Shown here piece after piece: positions 62,283-64,000 of a DNA stretch of 64,000 nucleotides. A program made the translations under genes and the position numbers. Location of the stretch: positions 1-64,000 of the forward strand of contig NZ_MPNT01000013.1 of assembly GCF_001907675.1 (NCBI RefSeq). Reading direction: 5' to 3'. Numbering within the stretch: the first letter of the stretch is position 1; each line of letters opens with the position of its first letter. The notes below the pieces were generated by a model that made no database searches, was not told the DNA's origin, and saw only the letters and a program-made list of their open reading frames with translations. Origin of the DNA: Mycobacterium paraffinicum. GTDB lineage: Bacteria > Actinomycetota > Actinomycetes > Mycobacteriales > Mycobacteriaceae.

Positions 62283-64000
62283 TTAGGCGCCGCGCACCAA
62301 CTCCAGGACGTCGGGGCCGTACTGCTCCAGCTTGCGCGCGCCGATGCCCGGGATCGCGATCAGCGCGTCCTCATCCCCGGGCCGCAGCTCGGCGATCGCG
62401 ATCAGCGTGTTGTCGGTGAAGACCACATACGCGGGCACCTGCTGCTCCTTGGCGACGTCCAGCCGCCACGCCTTGAGCCGCAGCAGCAGCTCTTCGTCGA
62501 CGTCGGCGGCACACGTCTCGCACCGCCGCAACATGACCGCCGCGGCGGTGGCCAGGTCCTTGTTGCAGACCCGGCAGCGCGCCGCGGGCCCGCGATTGCG
62601 CCGGGTTCGGGTGGGGGCGGCGTCGGCGCGTGCCTGCGGCGCGATGCCGTTGAGGAACCGCGACGGCTTGCGGCCCTGCCGCCCGCCCGGGTTGCGGGCC
62701 AGCGCCCAGCTGAGCATCAAATGTATTCGCGCCCTGGTGATTCCGACGTAAAGCAGCCGGCGTTCCTCCTCGACGGCCTCGCTGTCGGGGCCGTGGGCCA
62801 GCGCGTGCGAGATGGGCAGCGTGCCGTCGGCCAGGCCGACCAGGAACACCGCGTCCCATTCCAATCCCTTGGCGGCGTGCAACGAGGCCAGCGTGACGCC
62901 CTGCACCACCGGCGGGTGCCGCGCGTCGGCGCGCAGCCGGAGCTCGGCCAGCAGGCCCGGGAGGTCCAGCTGCGGGCGTTGGGCCACCTCCGCGTCGACC
63001 AGCTCGGCCAGCGCGGTCAGCGCGTCCCAGCGCTCCCGGGCGCGGGTGCCCACCGGTGGCTCGGCCGTCAGCCCCAGCGGTTCCAGGACCGCGCGCACGA
63101 CGTCGGGCAGCGGCCCGTCGGCGCCGCGCTCGGCCGCGCGCTGCAGCGCCAACAGCGCCTGCTTGATTTCCTGCCGGGTGAAAAAGCCCTCGCCGCCGCG
63201 GACCTGGTAGGGGATGCCCGCCTCGGTCAGCGCCTCCTCGTAGGCCTCGGACTGCGCGTTGACCCGGTAGAGCACCGCGATCTCCGACGGCGGGGTGCCC
63301 GCTTCGATCAGTCGGGCGATGGACGCCGCGACGGCGGCGGCCTCGGCCGGTTCGTCGGGATGCTCGTGGAACGACGGGGCGGGGCCCGGCGGGCGCTGCC
63401 CGGACAGGTGCAGCTTGCTGCCGGCGACCCGGCCGCGGGCCGCGGCGATCACCTGGTTGGCCAGCGACACCACCTGCGGGGTGGAGCGGTAGTCGCGTTC
63501 CAGGCGAACCACGGTGGCGTCGGGGTACCGCCGCGAGAAGTCCAGCAGGAACCGCGGCGAGGCCCCGGTGAACGAGTAGATGGTCTGGTTGGCGTCGCCG
63601 ACGACGGTCAGGTCGTCCCGGTCGCCGAGCCACGCCGTCAGCACCCGCTGCTGCAGCGGCGTGACGTCCTGGTATTCGTCGACGACGAAACAGCGGTAGC
63701 GCCCCCGGAATTCGTCGGCCACGGCGGCGTCGTTCTCGATGGCGGCCGCGGTGTGCAGCAGCAGGTCGTCGAAATCGAGCAGCGTCACCGATTCGTCGCG
63801 GGCCTTCAGCGCCTCGTAGGCGGCGTAGACGGTCGCGACCCGGGCGGCGTCGAGCGGGATGTCGCGCCCGGCCGCGGCCACGGCGCCCGGATACTCCTCG
63901 GGGGTGATCAGCGACGCCTTGGCCCACTCGATCTCACCGGCGAGGTCGCGGACGTCGTCGGTGCTGGCGTTGATCCGGGAGCGGCTGGCCGCCCGCGCCA
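62283..64000 (-). CDS. uvrD2: UvrD2 superfamily I DNA helicase, 3' part
   Basis: The last 571 residues of a SF1A helicase; the start lies outside the window. Visible motifs: II '[12 protein letters not shown]', III '[14 protein letters not shown]', IV '[11 protein letters not shown]', V '[16 protein letters not shown]', VI '[17 protein letters not shown]'. After the motor there is a four-cysteine module (CRVC...CETC) and a C-terminal HRDC domain, the design of mycobacterial UvrD2 (Rv3198c). It unwinds DNA 3' to 5' and is essential in M. tuberculosis. The gene lies upstream of whiB7 in the same direction but is separated by the whiB7 promoter. Confidence 0.95.
   Translation of the reverse strand, partial: ARAASRSRINASTDDVRDLAGEIEWAKASLITPEEYPGAVAAAGRDIPLDAARVATVYAAYEALKARDESVTLLDFDDLLLHTAAAIENDAAVADEFRGRYRCFVVDEYQDVTPLQQRVLTAWLGDRDDLTVVGDANQTIYSFTGASPRFLLDFSRRYPDATVVRLERDYRSTPQVVSLANQVIAAARGRVAGSKLHLSGQRPPGPAPSFHEHPDEPAEAAAVAASIARLIEAGTPPSEIAVLYRVNAQSEAYEEALTEAGIPYQVRGGEGFFTRQEIKQALLALQRAAERGADGPLPDVVRAVLEPLGLTAEPPVGTRARERWDALTALAELVDAEVAQRPQLDLPGLLAELRLRADARHPPVVQGVTLASLHAAKGLEWDAVFLVGLADGTLPISHALAHGPDSEAVEEERRLLYVGITRARIHLMLSWALARNPGGRQGRKPSRFLNGIAPQARADAAPTRTRRNRGPAARCRVCNKDLATAAAVMLRRCETCAADVDEELLLRLKAWRLDVAKEQQVPAYVVFTDNTLIAIAELRPGDEDALIAIPGIGARKLEQYGPDVLELVRGA

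Noticed and set aside
1..64000. CRISPR array, rRNA genes, prophage or replication origin
   Set aside because: No regularly spaced repeats, rRNA sequence, phage structural genes or DnaA-box cluster were seen.

Overview
The window is high-GC (roughly two thirds G+C) actinobacterial DNA. Gene content and order point to Mycobacterium, most likely a slow-growing non-tuberculous species. DevR (DosR) and DevS are close relatives of the M. tuberculosis proteins, and the right end reproduces the M. tuberculosis order Rv3193c-Rv3194c-Rv3195-Rv3196-Rv3196A-Rv3197-whiB7-uvrD2. All ortholog names are from memory of M. tuberculosis proteins; no search was run.

Bases 1-37,200 are a contiguous dormancy (DosR) island. 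Genes scattered over many loci in M. tuberculosis sit together here: a Rv2005c-type USP, otsB1 (Rv2006), further USPs, a GNAT protein, Rv3134c-devR-devS, pfkB (Rv2029c), Rv2030c, three Acg/Rv3131-type nitroreductases, a 2-oxoacid dehydrogenase operon with its own CoA ligase and acyl carrier protein, Rv3129-, Rv0079-, Rv1733c-, Rv3131- and Rv2628-like genes, a surface serine protease, a DUF302 protein, a group 3b-type [NiFe] hydrogenase with its maturation protease, and a CPA2 antiporter. I find about a dozen imperfect 20-bp DosR-type palindromes. At six of them a -10 hexamer of the form TANNNT lies where a box centred at -42.5 would put it, and four more have a weaker hexamer there. The implied programme is hypoxia or NO sensing by DevS/DevR, followed by reductant disposal (hydrogenase, nitroreductases, flavodoxin), ribosome hibernation, stress proteins and re-routed carbon metabolism.

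Bases 37,200-43,000 hold an orphan MCE protein, a TetR regulator, a 914-residue MalT-like LuxR regulator and a glutathione-peroxidase-family enzyme. Bases 43,000-44,640 look like a scar: unrecognised ORFs of lower GC, an IS481-type transposase remnant, and an initiator tRNA-Met. Bases 44,780-47,760 carry a cupin, nitroreductase and HD-domain operon and a GlxA-type AraC regulator. Bases 47,750-53,340 are an IclR-linked catabolic operon (TPP enzyme, berberine-bridge-type FAD oxidase, flavin monooxygenase) whose cytochrome P450 and extradiol/VOC genes are reduced to fragments.

Bases 53,500-64,000 are conserved core: a UPF0182 membrane protein, a PDZ/Lon-type protease, a DUF2342 protein, a ThiF/cyclodehydratase-like protein, a 57-residue protein, an ABC1/UbiB kinase, whiB7 with a complete-looking attenuated leader (promoter, 51-codon upstream ORF, intrinsic terminator), and the 3' part of uvrD2, which runs off the window.
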